64,000 bases of DNA from an uncultured Bacteroidales bacterium (GTDB taxonomy: Bacteria > Bacteroidota > Bacteroidia > Bacteroidales > UBA932): contig CASEOO010000016.1 in the NCBI GenBank assembly GCA_949289565.1, forward strand, positions 62,001 to 126,000, written 5' to 3'. A model generated the notes under the pieces. It was not told where the DNA came from and ran no database searches. It saw only the letters and a program-made list of their open reading frames with translations. A program made the position numbers and the translations under genes. Below, piece after piece: positions 39,074 to 49,100 of the stretch; positions within the stretch are counted from its first letter, which is position 1, and each line of letters begins with the position of its first letter.

Positions 39074-40972
39074 ATGGAAACCGACATGAAAGCGATAGAA
39101 GTGCTGGAGAAATACTGGGGCTACACTTCCTTCCGGAAAATGCAGGAAGACATAGTGAATGCGGCCCTTGAAGACAGGGATGTGCTGGCCATACTTCCTA
39201 CAGGCGGAGGAAAATCCATATGCTTCCAGGTGCCTGCCATGATGAAGCCGGGGATAGCGCTTGTAGTCACTCCGCTCATAGCCCTGATGAAAGACCAGGT
39301 GCAGAATCTGGGGGTCAGAGGCATCAAGGCATTGGCCGTCCACATGGGCATGACACGCCGCGAAATAGAAACAGCGCTGAACAACGCCGTCTACGGGGAC
39401 TTCAAGTTTCTTTATCTTTCCCCTGAAAGGCTGTCCACAGAGCTGTTCCGCAGCTGGCTCAGGGAGATGGATGTCAGCTACATAGTGGTCGACGAGGCAC
39501 ACTGCATCTCTCAATGGGGCTACGACTTCCGTCCAGACTACCTGAAGATAGCTGAAATCCGCGAGCAATGCGATGCACCTGTCATAGCGCTGACAGCCAC
39601 TGCCACCCCTGCTGTGGCCGACGACATAATGGAAAAGCTGGGCTTCAAGGAAAAGCTCCTTCTGAAATCCGGATTTGAAAGGCCGAATCTTTCATACATC
39701 GTCAGGAACAGGGAAGACAAGCTGGGGCAGCTGCTGAACATATGCCGTTCAGTTTCTGGGACAGGAATTGTCTATGTCAGAAACAGGAAAAAGTGCGAGG
39801 AACTGGCCTCGCTTCTGAAAAATTCCGGAGAATCCGCATCATTCTACCATGCCGGGCTTTCGCATATAGCCAGAACGTCCAGGCAGGAGGAATGGAAAAA
39901 AGGGGAAATCAGGATAATGGTGTGCACGAACGCTTTCGGAATGGGAATTGACAAGCCTGATGTGAGATTTGTGGTCCATTTTGAACTGCCGGACTGCCCT
40001 GAAGCCTATTTTCAGGAGGCAGGAAGGGCGGGCCGAGACGGAAAACGCTCTTACGCTGTGCTTCTGTGGAATGCCCTGGACTTGAGAAAACTCAAGCAAA
40101 TAGCCAACGCGTCATTTCCAAGCATGGAATATATAGAGGACATCTACCAGAAGCTCCACATTTTCTTCAGCATACCATATGAGAGCGGAGAAGGAAGGCA
40201 GCTGAAATTCAATATCATGGACTTCTGCAGGCATTTCAAGCTGAATGCTTCGTCAGCTTACAGCGCCATAAAATACATAGAAAGAGAAGGGCACTGGATT
40301 TTCATGGAAGATGCAGACATCCCGGCCAGAGTGATGATCATCCCGGACAGGGAAGAGCTTTACGATGCAGAGATACCGGAAGCAAAGCAGCAGATAGTGC
40401 TGGAAGCCTTGATGAGGACATATTCAGGGCTGTTCTCCTACCCTGTCCAGATAGATGAGGAATACATCGCGATGAAAGCCGGGACTACAGTGCCAGGCCT
40501 GAGAAAAACTCTCTACAGGCTGTCGCTTGAACATATAATAAGGTATATCCCTGCCGACCATTCTTCGGTGGTCTATCTCAAGGAAAACAGGCTGCGGCCG
40601 AAAAACGTGCATCTCTCCCCTGAAAGGCTTGAAAAGCTCAAAGACTCGTGGCAGAAGCGCGTGGAAGCCATGACTGAATATGCAGAAGAAAATGAAACAT
40701 GCCGGAGCCGCTTCCTGCTGAAATATTTCGGGCAGGAAGAAACCGAGGACTGCGGCACCTGCGATGTATGCAGGATGAAAAAGTCAAAAGAAAAAGCAGA
40801 GGGGACAAAAGCCGCCATCTGCTCGTACATAAATGAAGAAAAAGAAGGCGACTATACCCTGGAGGATATAAACGCCGCCTTCGGATCTCCACAGTCCAGC
40901 TGTTCTGAAAACTATCTTTCGATACTCCGCACACTCATAGACGACGGAGCAGTGCCTCCGTACAAAATGTGA
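39074..40972 (+). CDS. recQ: ATP-dependent DNA helicase RecQ
   Basis: 3'-5' DNA helicase of recombination and repair, about 632 residues from ATG 39074. The frame is open from 38876, but that stretch precedes the promoter and lacks homology. It has the Q-motif region WGYTSFRKMQEDI and Walker A LPTGGGKS (about 41-48). DEAH box VVDEAHCISQWGYDFRPDY, ALTATATP, and motif VI YFQEAGRAGRDGK follow. A RecQ-C-terminal zinc site (CRSRFLLKYFGQ...CGTCDVC) is present. No clear HRDC domain follows, so it is the short form. Convergent with the barrel gene at 40989. Confidence 0.94.
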   Translation: METDMKAIEVLEKYWGYTSFRKMQEDIVNAALEDRDVLAILPTGGGKSICFQVPAMMKPGIALVVTPLIALMKDQVQNLGVRGIKALAVHMGMTRREIETALNNAVYGDFKFLYLSPERLSTELFRSWLREMDVSYIVVDEAHCISQWGYDFRPDYLKIAEIREQCDAPVIALTATATPAVADDIMEKLGFKEKLLLKSGFERPNLSYIVRNREDKLGQLLNICRSVSGTGIVYVRNRKKCEELASLLKNSGESASFYHAGLSHIARTSRQEEWKKGEIRIMVCTNAFGMGIDKPDVRFVVHFELPDCPEAYFQEAGRAGRDGKRSYAVLLWNALDLRKLKQIANASFPSMEYIEDIYQKLHIFFSIPYESGEGRQLKFNIMDFCRHFKLNASSAYSAIKYIEREGHWIFMEDADIPARVMIIPDREELYDAEIPEAKQQIVLEALMRTYSGLFSYPVQIDEEYIAMKAGTTVPGLRKTLYRLSLEHIIRYIPADHSSVVYLKENRLRPKNVHLSPERLEKLKDSWQKRVEAMTEYAEENETCRSRFLLKYFGQEETEDCGTCDVCRMKKSKEKAEGTKAAICSYINEEKEGDYTLEDINAAFGSPQSSCSENYLSILRTLIDDGAVPPYKM

Positions 40973-40988
40973 GAGCGCCCGCCATAAA

Positions 40989-41708
40989 TCAGAACATCAC
41001 GCCTACAGAAACGTAGAACTGCATGCGGTTCAATGTGCCAGCATCGGCGAGGTCGCCCTTGTACCTGTTCAGAAGGCCGTAGTCGAAGCCGCCCTTTACA
41101 GTCACGAATTTCACCAGGTTTATACCTACGCCGCCACCCATGAGGACATCGAAGCGGTTTCTGCTGGAATCCGGCAAAAGCTGGTTTACGTTTTCCACAT
41201 ATTCGTCAGGAAAATTGTTCGTGCGAATCTTTCCAGAATAGCGGTCGAAAGTAACGCTTCCGTCAACCTTGTTCCCTAATATATCCCCTGTCACAGAAAG
41301 TTTGTAAGGAGCCGATACTCCCAGCGAAAGCGTAGGACCAGCAAAAATATACACGCCGAATGCCGGGATGATGTCAAATGTGTATTTGAACTGAATCGGA
41401 ATATTCAGCATGTGTTCTGTATCACTTTCGGTCATATTGAACCCTAAGGCTTCTTTCCTGCCGGTATCGTTCAAGTACGAATAGTACAGGCCAGACTGTA
41501 TGGACAGGCCTGCAAAAAGCCTCATGTCTTTCACCAGGGACACATAGAAACCGCTCATAGGATCAGACTTGGTCACTTCGCCTGAAGCAGGCTTGGAGCG
41601 GTAAGCAGAATTCAGATAGCCCACCTCCACGCCGTTCTTGGCAGAAAGGTCGAGAGTCAGCAGCAGCCCTGAGGCGGCCACAGCGATGATTTTCACTAAG
41701 TTTTTCAT
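40989..41708 (-). CDS. Outer membrane beta-barrel protein (PorT-like)
   Basis: A 239-residue protein with signal peptide (KIIAVAASGLLLTLDLSA) followed by an eight-stranded barrel pattern typical of the PorT/OmpW-like 'outer membrane beta-barrel' families. Visible strands include GVEVGYLNSAYR, GLSIQSGLYYSYL, LNIPIQFKYTFDI, VYIFAGPTLSLGV and the last RMQFYVSVGVMF ending in Phe. Function unknown. The gene is isolated, convergent with recQ (16-bp gap) and divergent from the ABC exporter. No exact promoter consensus seen. Confidence 0.75.
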   Translation of the reverse strand: MKNLVKIIAVAASGLLLTLDLSAKNGVEVGYLNSAYRSKPASGEVTKSDPMSGFYVSLVKDMRLFAGLSIQSGLYYSYLNDTGRKEALGFNMTESDTEHMLNIPIQFKYTFDIIPAFGVYIFAGPTLSLGVSAPYKLSVTGDILGNKVDGSVTFDRYSGKIRTNNFPDEYVENVNQLLPDSSRNRFDVLMGGGVGINLVKFVTVKGGFDYGLLNRYKGDLADAGTLNRMQFYVSVGVMF

Positions 41709-41833
41709 GATACGTTATATTAAATGTATACTTTTCCCGCAAATGCTTGCAGTCATTAACAACACATAAGATGCAATTTCACTCCACAATGTCACTGACT
41801 GCTGAAAACAAATGTGAAGATACGAAAATTTTC

Positions 41834-41841
41834 TATCTTTG
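41834..41841 (+). promoter_or_regulatory. -7 element for the ABC exporter
   Basis: TATCTTTG, exact TAnnTTTG, 93 bp upstream of the ATG. No -33 box at the expected distance. Confidence 0.5.
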
Positions 41842-41934
41842 TGTCTTTATTTCGCCCAGGAGAATCTTCCTGGCTATGGAGATACGGAAAGGCCGGGAGA
41901 AAACGGCGGGCGATGAAAATGACACAAGTCGATT

Positions 41935-43770
41935 ATGAAAGAATTCTGGCAAGTAATGAAGCGCTTCGTAGCGCCCTATAAACTGTATCTGGTCGGAGCG
42001 GTGATACTGAACATACTCTCCGCCATCTTCAACATATTCTCTTTCACGCTGATCATTCCTATCCTGCAGATATTGTTCAAGATGGACACCACGGTATATG
42101 AGTTCATCCCGTGGAACACTCCGGACATAGGGATAAAGGATCTGGCTATAAACAACATTTACTTCTATGTCACCCAGATGATAGACAAGTTCGGAGGCTC
42201 TGTCACTCTTCTCATCCTCGGACTTTTCCTGGGAGTGATGACTGCCCTGAAGACATCTTGCTACTTCGGCTCGTCAGCCATCATGATTCCGCTCAGGACC
42301 GGCATTGTCAGGGACATCAGGATACAGGTATACAACAAAATGATCGGCCTGCCTCTGGGCTTTTTCTCGCAGGAAAGGAAAGGCGACATCATCGCCAGGA
42401 TGAGCGGGGATGTGGGAGAGGTGGAATACTCCATCACCAGCTCCCTGGACATGCTCATCAAAAACCCTATCCTGATTATCTTCTATTTCGGGACGCTGAT
42501 CTTCACCAGCTGGCAGCTCACCCTTTTCACTCTCGCAGTGGTGCCTCTCATGGCGTGGGGAATGAGCGCCGTGGGAAAGAAGCTGAAAAAGGAGTCTCTG
42601 GAAGCGCAGGGCAAGTGGAGCGACACCATGTCGCAGCTCGAGGAGACGCTCAGCGGCCTGCGCATCATCAAGGCTTTCATCGCTGAGGACAAGATGAAGG
42701 ACAGATTCTCGAACGTCAGCAACGAGCTCCGCAAGGCTTCAGGAAAAGTGGCTGTAAGGCAGGCCCTCGCCCATCCTGTCAGCGAATTTCTCGGCACAGT
42801 CATGATCATGATAGTCCTCTGGTTCGGAGGCACGCTGATATTGAGCGAGGCATCTCCTATCGACGCACCGACCTTCATATTCTACATGGTCATACTGTAC
42901 AGCGTGCTGAACCCCCTGAAAGAATTTGCCAAAGCCGGCTACAACATTCCCAAGGGACTGGCGTCAATGGAGAGGGTCGACAAGATACTGAAAGCGGAGA
43001 ACCACATCCAGGAAAAGCCAGACGCCGTCGAAATCAAATCATTCAACGACAAGATCGAATTCAAGTCCGTATGCTTCTCCTATGAAGACGGCAAACAGGT
43101 TCTGAAAAACATAAACATCACAGTGCCTAAAGGCAAGACCATTGCCCTGGTAGGGCAATCTGGCTCCGGAAAGTCCACGCTCGTCGACCTGGTGCCGAGG
43201 TATCACGATGTCACGTCAGGGGAAGTCCTGATAGACGGGCGCAATATCAAGGACCTGAAAATAAAGAGCCTGAGGGGGCTGATAGGAAATGTGAACCAGG
43301 AGGCGATATTGTTCAACGACACCATATTCAACAATATAGCCTTCGGGGTGGACGGCGCCACTGAAGAACAGGTGACAGCGGCGGCCAAAATAGCCAACGC
43401 GCATGACTTCATCATGGAAAAAGAAGAGGGTTACCAGACCAATATCGGAGACCGGGGAAGCAAGCTTTCAGGAGGCCAGAGGCAGAGGATAAGCATCGCA
43501 AGGGCGATACTGAAAAACCCGCCGATTCTGATTCTGGACGAAGCTACTTCCGCTCTTGACACTGAGTCGGAGAGGCTGGTGCAGGAAGCTCTGGACAGGC
43601 TGACTACAAGCAGGACGACCATTGCCATAGCGCACAGGCTGTCCACTATCAAGAATGCCGATGAAATATGTGTCATGCATGAAGGTGAAATAGTGGAAAG
43701 GGGCTCTCATGAAGAACTTTTGAAGATGAACGGATACTACAAAAAACTGAATGACATGCAGGCATTGTAA
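41935..43770 (+). CDS. MsbA-like ABC exporter (fused permease and ATPase)
   Basis: A 611-residue half-transporter with an N-terminal type I exporter membrane domain (about 1-340, six helices, starting VAPYKLYLVGAVILNILSAI). The nucleotide-binding domain (about 370-605) has Walker A GQSGSGKS, Q-loop NVNQEAILFND, signature LSGGQRQR, Walker B ILILDEATSALD and switch AHRLSTI. The architecture fits MsbA-like lipid A/phospholipid flippases or other lipid and drug exporters; the substrate cannot be fixed from sequence. A single-gene unit with its own promoter element, followed by a 163-bp leader for the next run of genes. Confidence 0.93.
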   Translation: MKEFWQVMKRFVAPYKLYLVGAVILNILSAIFNIFSFTLIIPILQILFKMDTTVYEFIPWNTPDIGIKDLAINNIYFYVTQMIDKFGGSVTLLILGLFLGVMTALKTSCYFGSSAIMIPLRTGIVRDIRIQVYNKMIGLPLGFFSQERKGDIIARMSGDVGEVEYSITSSLDMLIKNPILIIFYFGTLIFTSWQLTLFTLAVVPLMAWGMSAVGKKLKKESLEAQGKWSDTMSQLEETLSGLRIIKAFIAEDKMKDRFSNVSNELRKASGKVAVRQALAHPVSEFLGTVMIMIVLWFGGTLILSEASPIDAPTFIFYMVILYSVLNPLKEFAKAGYNIPKGLASMERVDKILKAENHIQEKPDAVEIKSFNDKIEFKSVCFSYEDGKQVLKNINITVPKGKTIALVGQSGSGKSTLVDLVPRYHDVTSGEVLIDGRNIKDLKIKSLRGLIGNVNQEAILFNDTIFNNIAFGVDGATEEQVTAAAKIANAHDFIMEKEEGYQTNIGDRGSKLSGGQRQRISIARAILKNPPILILDEATSALDTESERLVQEALDRLTTSRTTIAIAHRLSTIKNADEICVMHEGEIVERGSHEELLKMNGYYKKLNDMQAL

Positions 43771-43780
43771 AAATTTTCAG

Positions 43781-43788
43781 TATATTTG
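43781..43788 (+). promoter_or_regulatory. -7 element for the CBM9-to-cyuA run
   Basis: TATATTTG, exact TAnnTTTG, just after the ABC exporter stop. It predicts a leader of about 140 nt before the CBM9 gene. Confidence 0.5.
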
Positions 43789-43815
43789 GCATGAGGCTAT
43801 TATGTTCTTTGTCCT

Positions 43816-43869
43816 TGCCGCCGTGTCCCGGCAGATCATTGTTCCGGCAGATTTAAAATCCTGCGGAAC
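43816..43869 (+). other. Two hairpins in the CBM9 gene leader
   Basis: TGCCG/CGGCA (43816-43833, 8-nt loop) and a bulged GTTCCGGCAG/CTGCGGAAC (43841-43869, 10-nt loop). No T-run follows the second. They could form an attenuator or processing structure, or terminate the ABC gene weakly. Confidence 0.35.
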
Positions 43870-43933
43870 AGAAAGAACAGGAACAGAAACAGCGGAAATA
43901 AAAATTCATCGTAATTTATTGCAGTAAACAGAT

Positions 43934-44578
43934 ATGAAGATTTTGTCTGTGCCATTTATCGACGGGCTGGAGAAATATGAATTCAATGCGATGGCATTGA
44001 AAATGGAGGCCGAAGCGGCCAAAACGTACATTGATACTGTATGCTGGCCAGGCGAGTATCCTTATATGCCGGACGTGGCCGTGTCCATTGCACGAAGTGC
44101 ATCCCATATAGTCATTTGGTACAGGGTGAACGGGCTGGACCTCAGGGCGAAGGCGATGGAAGACAACGGGCCTGTATGGGAGGACAGCTGCTGCGAATTT
44201 TTTGTGGGCATCCCTGGCGGCGGGACATACTGCAATTTCGAAATGAACTGCATCGGGACTCTCCTGGCCTCGAAAAGGAAAAGCAGGACTGATTTCAAGT
44301 TCTTCTCCCAGGAGCAGATGAAGCAGGTCATCAGGCATTCTACACTGGACAGAAAAGAGTACGACATACAGGGAGAGCTTGTCAGCTGGCAGACTGCCAT
44401 ATGCATACCTTTCAGCATGATAGGCATCGACGGAGGCCATCTTCCTGACAGCATCCGCGCGAATTTCTACAAGTGCGGAGACATGACAGCACATCCGCAT
44501 TTCCTGAGCTGGAATCCAGTGGAGGTGTCGGCCCCTGATTTCCACCGTCCTGAATTTTTCGGAAAGCTGGCATTCTGA
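43934..44578 (+). CDS. Carbohydrate-binding family 9-like protein
   Basis: A 214-residue protein resembling the CBM9-like domain found alone in Bacteroidetes. Features are the VSIARSASHIVIWYRVNG strand pair, PVWEDSCCEFFVGI near 94, CNFEMNCIGTLLASKRK near 107, and a terminal HFLSWNPVEVSAPDFHRPEFFG. CBM9 domains bind sugar ends; stand-alone copies have no established role. There is no signal peptide, so it should be cytoplasmic. It begins a co-directional run with the kinase-like gene 42 bp downstream, suggesting a role in sugar handling. Confidence 0.8.
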   Translation: MKILSVPFIDGLEKYEFNAMALKMEAEAAKTYIDTVCWPGEYPYMPDVAVSIARSASHIVIWYRVNGLDLRAKAMEDNGPVWEDSCCEFFVGIPGGGTYCNFEMNCIGTLLASKRKSRTDFKFFSQEQMKQVIRHSTLDRKEYDIQGELVSWQTAICIPFSMIGIDGGHLPDSIRANFYKCGDMTAHPHFLSWNPVEVSAPDFHRPEFFGKLAF

Positions 44579-44620
44579 CCAGCCGGCAAAAGACGTCAAA
44601 ACTTATAACACTAACATACT

Positions 44621-45757
44621 ATGAACCGCACACCAGAAGAAATGCTAGAAATAGCGAGCAAATTCGAAACCACAGGAGAGATTGCAGAAATCAAGCCTCT
44701 TGGACCTGGTTTCATAAACGACACTTTCATCGTCAAGACGGAAGGAGAGGGGGCGTCAAAATATATTCTCCAGAGAAAGAACCATCTGATTTTCCCGGAC
44801 GTGCCGGGGATGATGATGAATATAGAGCTCGTGACCGAGCATATAAAGAAGAAAGTGGCGGCAGAAGGAGGCGACCCTATGAGGGAGGTGCTTACAGTCA
44901 CCAGGAGACGGCCTGAAAGCATGACTGAGGACGAGAGGAAAGACCCTGCCGGGGATCTCTATTACAAGGATGAAGACGGGAATTACTGGGCCATGTGCGT
45001 ATTCATCGAAGGCTCGGTCACATATGAAAAGGCTGACACTCCTGAGCTATGCTACAAAGGCGGAGAAGGGATAGGAAAGTTCCAGGCCCAGCTGTCCGAT
45101 TTCACCACTACGCTGAACGAAACCATCAAGGGATTCCACAATATCAGGTGGAGATTCGAACAGTGGGACGAGGCGCTCCGTAAAGATGCCGCAGGAAGAG
45201 TGAAAGACCTGGCAGAGGAAATAAGCTGGATAGACAGCAGGAGGGATGAAATGCTGGACTTCTGGAAAAAAGTGGAAGACGGCACTATCCCGACTCGTGT
45301 CACACATAACGACACCAAGATAAGCAACATACTTTTCGACCAGAAAGGAGATGTGCTCTGTGTCATCGACCTGGATACATGCATGAGCAGCACATCCCTG
45401 AACGACTTCGGCGACGCCATCAGGTCTTATACGAACACAGGGGCCGAGGACGACAAAAACCTGGACAATGTGAGCATGTCTCTGGAGATGTTCGAGGCTT
45501 ACACCAGAGGCTATCTTTCGCAGCGGAAAGGGAATCTGACAGAGTCCGAGATAGAGAACCTGGCATTCTCGGCCAGATACATTACATATGAACAGGTGCT
45601 CAGATTCCTGATGGACTATATAGACGGGGACAAATACTACAAGACAGCATACCCTGGGCACAATCTCGTCAGGACTCATGCCCAGTACAAGCTTCTGCAA
45701 AGTATCGAGTCCCAGTATGACGACATGAAGAAGATTGTGGACAAATATGCGAGATAG
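44621..45757 (+). CDS. Aminoglycoside-phosphotransferase-fold kinase (N-acetylhexosamine kinase-like)
   Basis: A 378-residue kinase of the APH/choline kinase fold, with the N-lobe segment GPGFINDTFIVKTEG near 29-43 and QRKNHLIFPDVPGMMMNI near 52. The catalytic loop THNDTKISNILFD and metal-binding VIDLDTCM near 250 follow. The pattern matches the NahK-like 'aminoglycoside phosphotransferase family' proteins of Bacteroidetes, thought to phosphorylate N-acetylhexosamines at the anomeric position. A drug-resistance role is unlikely. It overlaps the following VanZ gene by 11 bp. Substrate inferred only. Confidence 0.83.
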   Translation: MNRTPEEMLEIASKFETTGEIAEIKPLGPGFINDTFIVKTEGEGASKYILQRKNHLIFPDVPGMMMNIELVTEHIKKKVAAEGGDPMREVLTVTRRRPESMTEDERKDPAGDLYYKDEDGNYWAMCVFIEGSVTYEKADTPELCYKGGEGIGKFQAQLSDFTTTLNETIKGFHNIRWRFEQWDEALRKDAAGRVKDLAEEISWIDSRRDEMLDFWKKVEDGTIPTRVTHNDTKISNILFDQKGDVLCVIDLDTCMSSTSLNDFGDAIRSYTNTGAEDDKNLDNVSMSLEMFEAYTRGYLSQRKGNLTESEIENLAFSARYITYEQVLRFLMDYIDGDKYYKTAYPGHNLVRTHAQYKLLQSIESQYDDMKKIVDKYAR

Positions 45758-46166
45758 GCTTCATTTCATACTGAAAGCGATTTTTGTTATATATATCATC
45801 GGCTTATGTTTCTGCTGCTTCTGGAATTTCAGGAGCAGCATTGATTTGAGCACTGAACTGTGGGGAATTCCGAAGGACAAGATAGCACATTTCTGCCTGT
45901 TCTTCCCGTTCCCCATTATCTTTTACCTGGCTTTCCCGAAACTGAGGAAAACGCCGCGCAGATACCTGAAATTCAGCATACTTGCTTTGGTTGCAGGCAC
46001 AGCGCTGGGATGGCTGATAGAAATCATACAGGGATGGAGCGGCTGCAGGAGCAAAGACATGGCTGACCTGCTGGCCGACATCTGCGGACTGGGGGCATCA
46101 CTGCTTATGCTGCAGATTTTTCAGGCCTTCTTCAGAAAGAAATGGGGACTGCGGGAAGAAAAATGA
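45747..46166 (+). CDS. VanZ family membrane protein
   Basis: A 139-residue protein with four hydrophobic helices (FILKAIFVIYIIGLCFCCFW, FCLFFPFPIIFYLAF, FSILALVAGTALGWLIEIIQ, LLADICGLGASLLMLQIF). It has the VanZ motifs DKIAHFCLFFPF and EIIQGWSGCRSKDMADLLADICG. VanZ-like proteins are small membrane proteins linked to envelope stress or lipoglycan chemistry; the molecular role is not settled. The ATG at 45747 lies inside the end of the kinase gene; the in-frame start-like codon at 45735 is less likely. Confidence 0.85.
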   Translation: MRDRLHFILKAIFVIYIIGLCFCCFWNFRSSIDLSTELWGIPKDKIAHFCLFFPFPIIFYLAFPKLRKTPRRYLKFSILALVAGTALGWLIEIIQGWSGCRSKDMADLLADICGLGASLLMLQIFQAFFRKKWGLREEK

Positions 46167-46180
46167 AGAAAGGATGAGAG

Positions 46181-49100
46181 ATGAGGAAAACAGCAGTTTG
46201 CGCAGTCTTGTGGCTATGCCTGGTGCAGGCCGGATTCGCACAGGGAAAAATCAAAGATGATTTCGAGCCGGTATGCAAGGCTCTGGACTCGCTGATCTAC
46301 GAAAGGACGACTGTAAAAGGCGAACTTCAGCTGAGGTCAGTGATGAAACGGGGAAATTCGCTGGACTTCTATTTCACCAGCTCTCTGAGCGACCTGCCCT
46401 GGACATCAGATGACTACAGATGGTTCTGCAGAGAATTGAAGGAACGCTTCCCTGCTGAATACAGAAGGTACAGCCTGGGGCGCATCAGCAGCCGCGGGGA
46501 ATCAATGCCTGCCCTCGTGACAGGTGAACTGGACAACAGCGGGAGGCCGTCCGCCACCACATACAGGCTCGACGGCGGCCATGCTCCGCAGAAACAGATA
46601 GTAGAAAGACTTGACGGCATGACATGGCCAGACGGTCTGGACGGAAGGCATATAGCCCTGTGGCAGAGCCATGGACAATATTACGAGCAGTCTCGCGGAA
46701 GGTGGGAATGGCAGCGCCCGTGCCTCTTCCAGACCGTGGAAGACCTGTTCACCCAAAGTTTCGTGCTTCCTTTTCTGGTGCCTATGCTGGAAAATTCCGG
46801 AGCATATGTGATGCTCCCTCGCGAACGGGACATACAGAAGCATGAAATCATCATAGACAACGACTCTTCTTTCCGTTCAGACACATCCTTCAAGGCTGTT
46901 TCCGATCAGACAATCCGCCTGTCCGGCCAATACTCCGAGGACGGGGAATGGACGGATGCCGGCACCGGCTTTGCCGATGCAAAGGCTGTTTATTCAGGTT
47001 TCGACAATCCATTCACGATGGGATCGTCCAGAATGGCCAGATGCGCCACTCTGGATGAAGGCACAGGCGCATTCGCAGAGGCTCAATGGACACCGGATAT
47101 CCCGGAACGGGGAGAATACGCTGTATATGTTTCATACAAGACGCTGCCGAACAGCACCGATGCCGCACACTACACAGTGCACCATCTAGGAGGAAAAACT
47201 GAATTCTCCGTGAACCAGAAAATGGGAGGCGGGACATGGATATACCTCGGTACATTCGAATTCGCGCCGGGCACAGACGGATGCGTCACTCTTGACAACA
47301 TCATATCTCCTGTACGCATGGCCGCATCCAGGAAATCGCCGAAGACTGCAGGGAAGATTGCCGGGACAGTGGTGACTGCCGACGCTGTGAAGATAGGAGG
47401 AGGATACGGAAATATAGCCAGAAGCGTAGAAGGGGATTCCACTTCAGTGCTGGAGCTGTCAGGCATGCCGCGCTTCACCGAGGGGGCCAGATACTGGCTT
47501 CAGTGGGCAGGGATGGACACTACCCTGTTCAGCCAGAATGAAATGAAAAACGACTACATGGACGACTATATGTGCAGAGGAGACTGGGTGGCATATATGA
47601 GCGGAGGCTCTGATGTAAATCCGAAGGAGGATGGAAGGAAGATCCCGTTCGACCTGGCATTCGCCCTGCATTCCGACGCCGGTATGACTTCATGCGACTC
47701 TACCGTAGGCACATTGGCTATATACACGCTGAAATCCGAGTTCAAACGCCTCCTCCCTGGAGGCGAGGACAGAAGGACCAGCAGAGAATATGCAAACCTG
47801 GTTCAGACACAGATAGTGGAGGACATCAGGGAACTGTACGACACTACATGGAACAGAAGATTCATCTGGGACAGGGCGTACAGAGAATCAAGAACCCCCT
47901 CCTGCCCTGCCATGCTATGCGAACTGCTTTCACATCAGAATTTCGCTGACATGAAGCTCGGGCATGACCCTGGATTCAAATTCACAGTCTCCAGGGCCAT
48001 ATATAAAGGCATCCTGAAATATCTGAGCAACAGATACGGACGCCGGTATGCTGTGCAGCCGCTTCCGGTGAATTCATTCTCCGCCACATTTACGGACGGA
48101 AAGCTGAGGCTCAAATGGAGGGAGACAGTGGACAGGCTGGAGCCCACTGCCAGCCCTGACGGATTCATTCTGCAGACCAGAATAGATTCAGATGGCTGGG
48201 ATGAAGGAAAAACCATAGAAGCCGCCTTGAGAGAAGACGGCACATATCAGGCTGACATTGACTATGACCCGGGACATATATACAGCTTCAGAATCATTGC
48301 CTTCAACTCAGGAGGGAAGAGCTTCCCGTCGGAAACATTGAGCGCAGGCGCTCCTACATTGACATGGTCAGGCAAGAAATCAGTCACAGACAGCTGCATA
48401 CTGGTAGTGAACAATTTCGACAGGATTTCAGCTCCTGCATGGTTCGACTATCCCGGATTTGCCGGCTTCGACAACAGGCTTGACAGCGGAGTGCCATATA
48501 TCAGAGATATCTCCTTCACTGGAGAAATGTATGAAAACAGGAGGGATTCAAAATGGGCAAGCAATGACCGCCCCGGATTCGGAGCTTCATTCAATGACTG
48601 CTCAGGAGGCATTATCGCCGGCAACACATTTGACTACCCTGCTGTGCACGGACGTGCAATACTCGATGCCGGATATGCATTCTGCTCCGCCAGCGCCAAT
48701 GCTTTCTGCAGGGACACTTCTCTCTCCAGCGGGATCTGGTGCCTGGACCTGATATGCGGAAAACAAGTGACTGTGGCTTCAAAAGGGAAGAAACCTGACC
48801 GGTTCAGAGTCTTTCCCGAAGCCATGCAGAAAAGCATCATAAAATTCACTTCTGCCGGAGGCAATGTGCTGGTATCCGGCGCCAATATAGGTACAGATAT
48901 CTGGGACCGCATCTATCCGGTGGCTGTAGACAGCGCTTACAGAGCGTCTGCAATAGATTTTGCAGAGAATGTGCTCGGATACAGTTTCATATCCAACTAT
49001 GCCGGAAGAACTGGCGATGTAGAAGAAGTTCCGGGACAGGTTGATATTCCATGCATAGAAGGAGAGCAGATGAGATTCAACAATGTTCCTGACGAGCACC

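Noticed and set aside
44621..45757. Aminoglycoside resistance gene
   Set aside because: The fold is shared, but the sequence and neighbours fit N-acetylhexosamine kinase-like proteins of Bacteroidetes.
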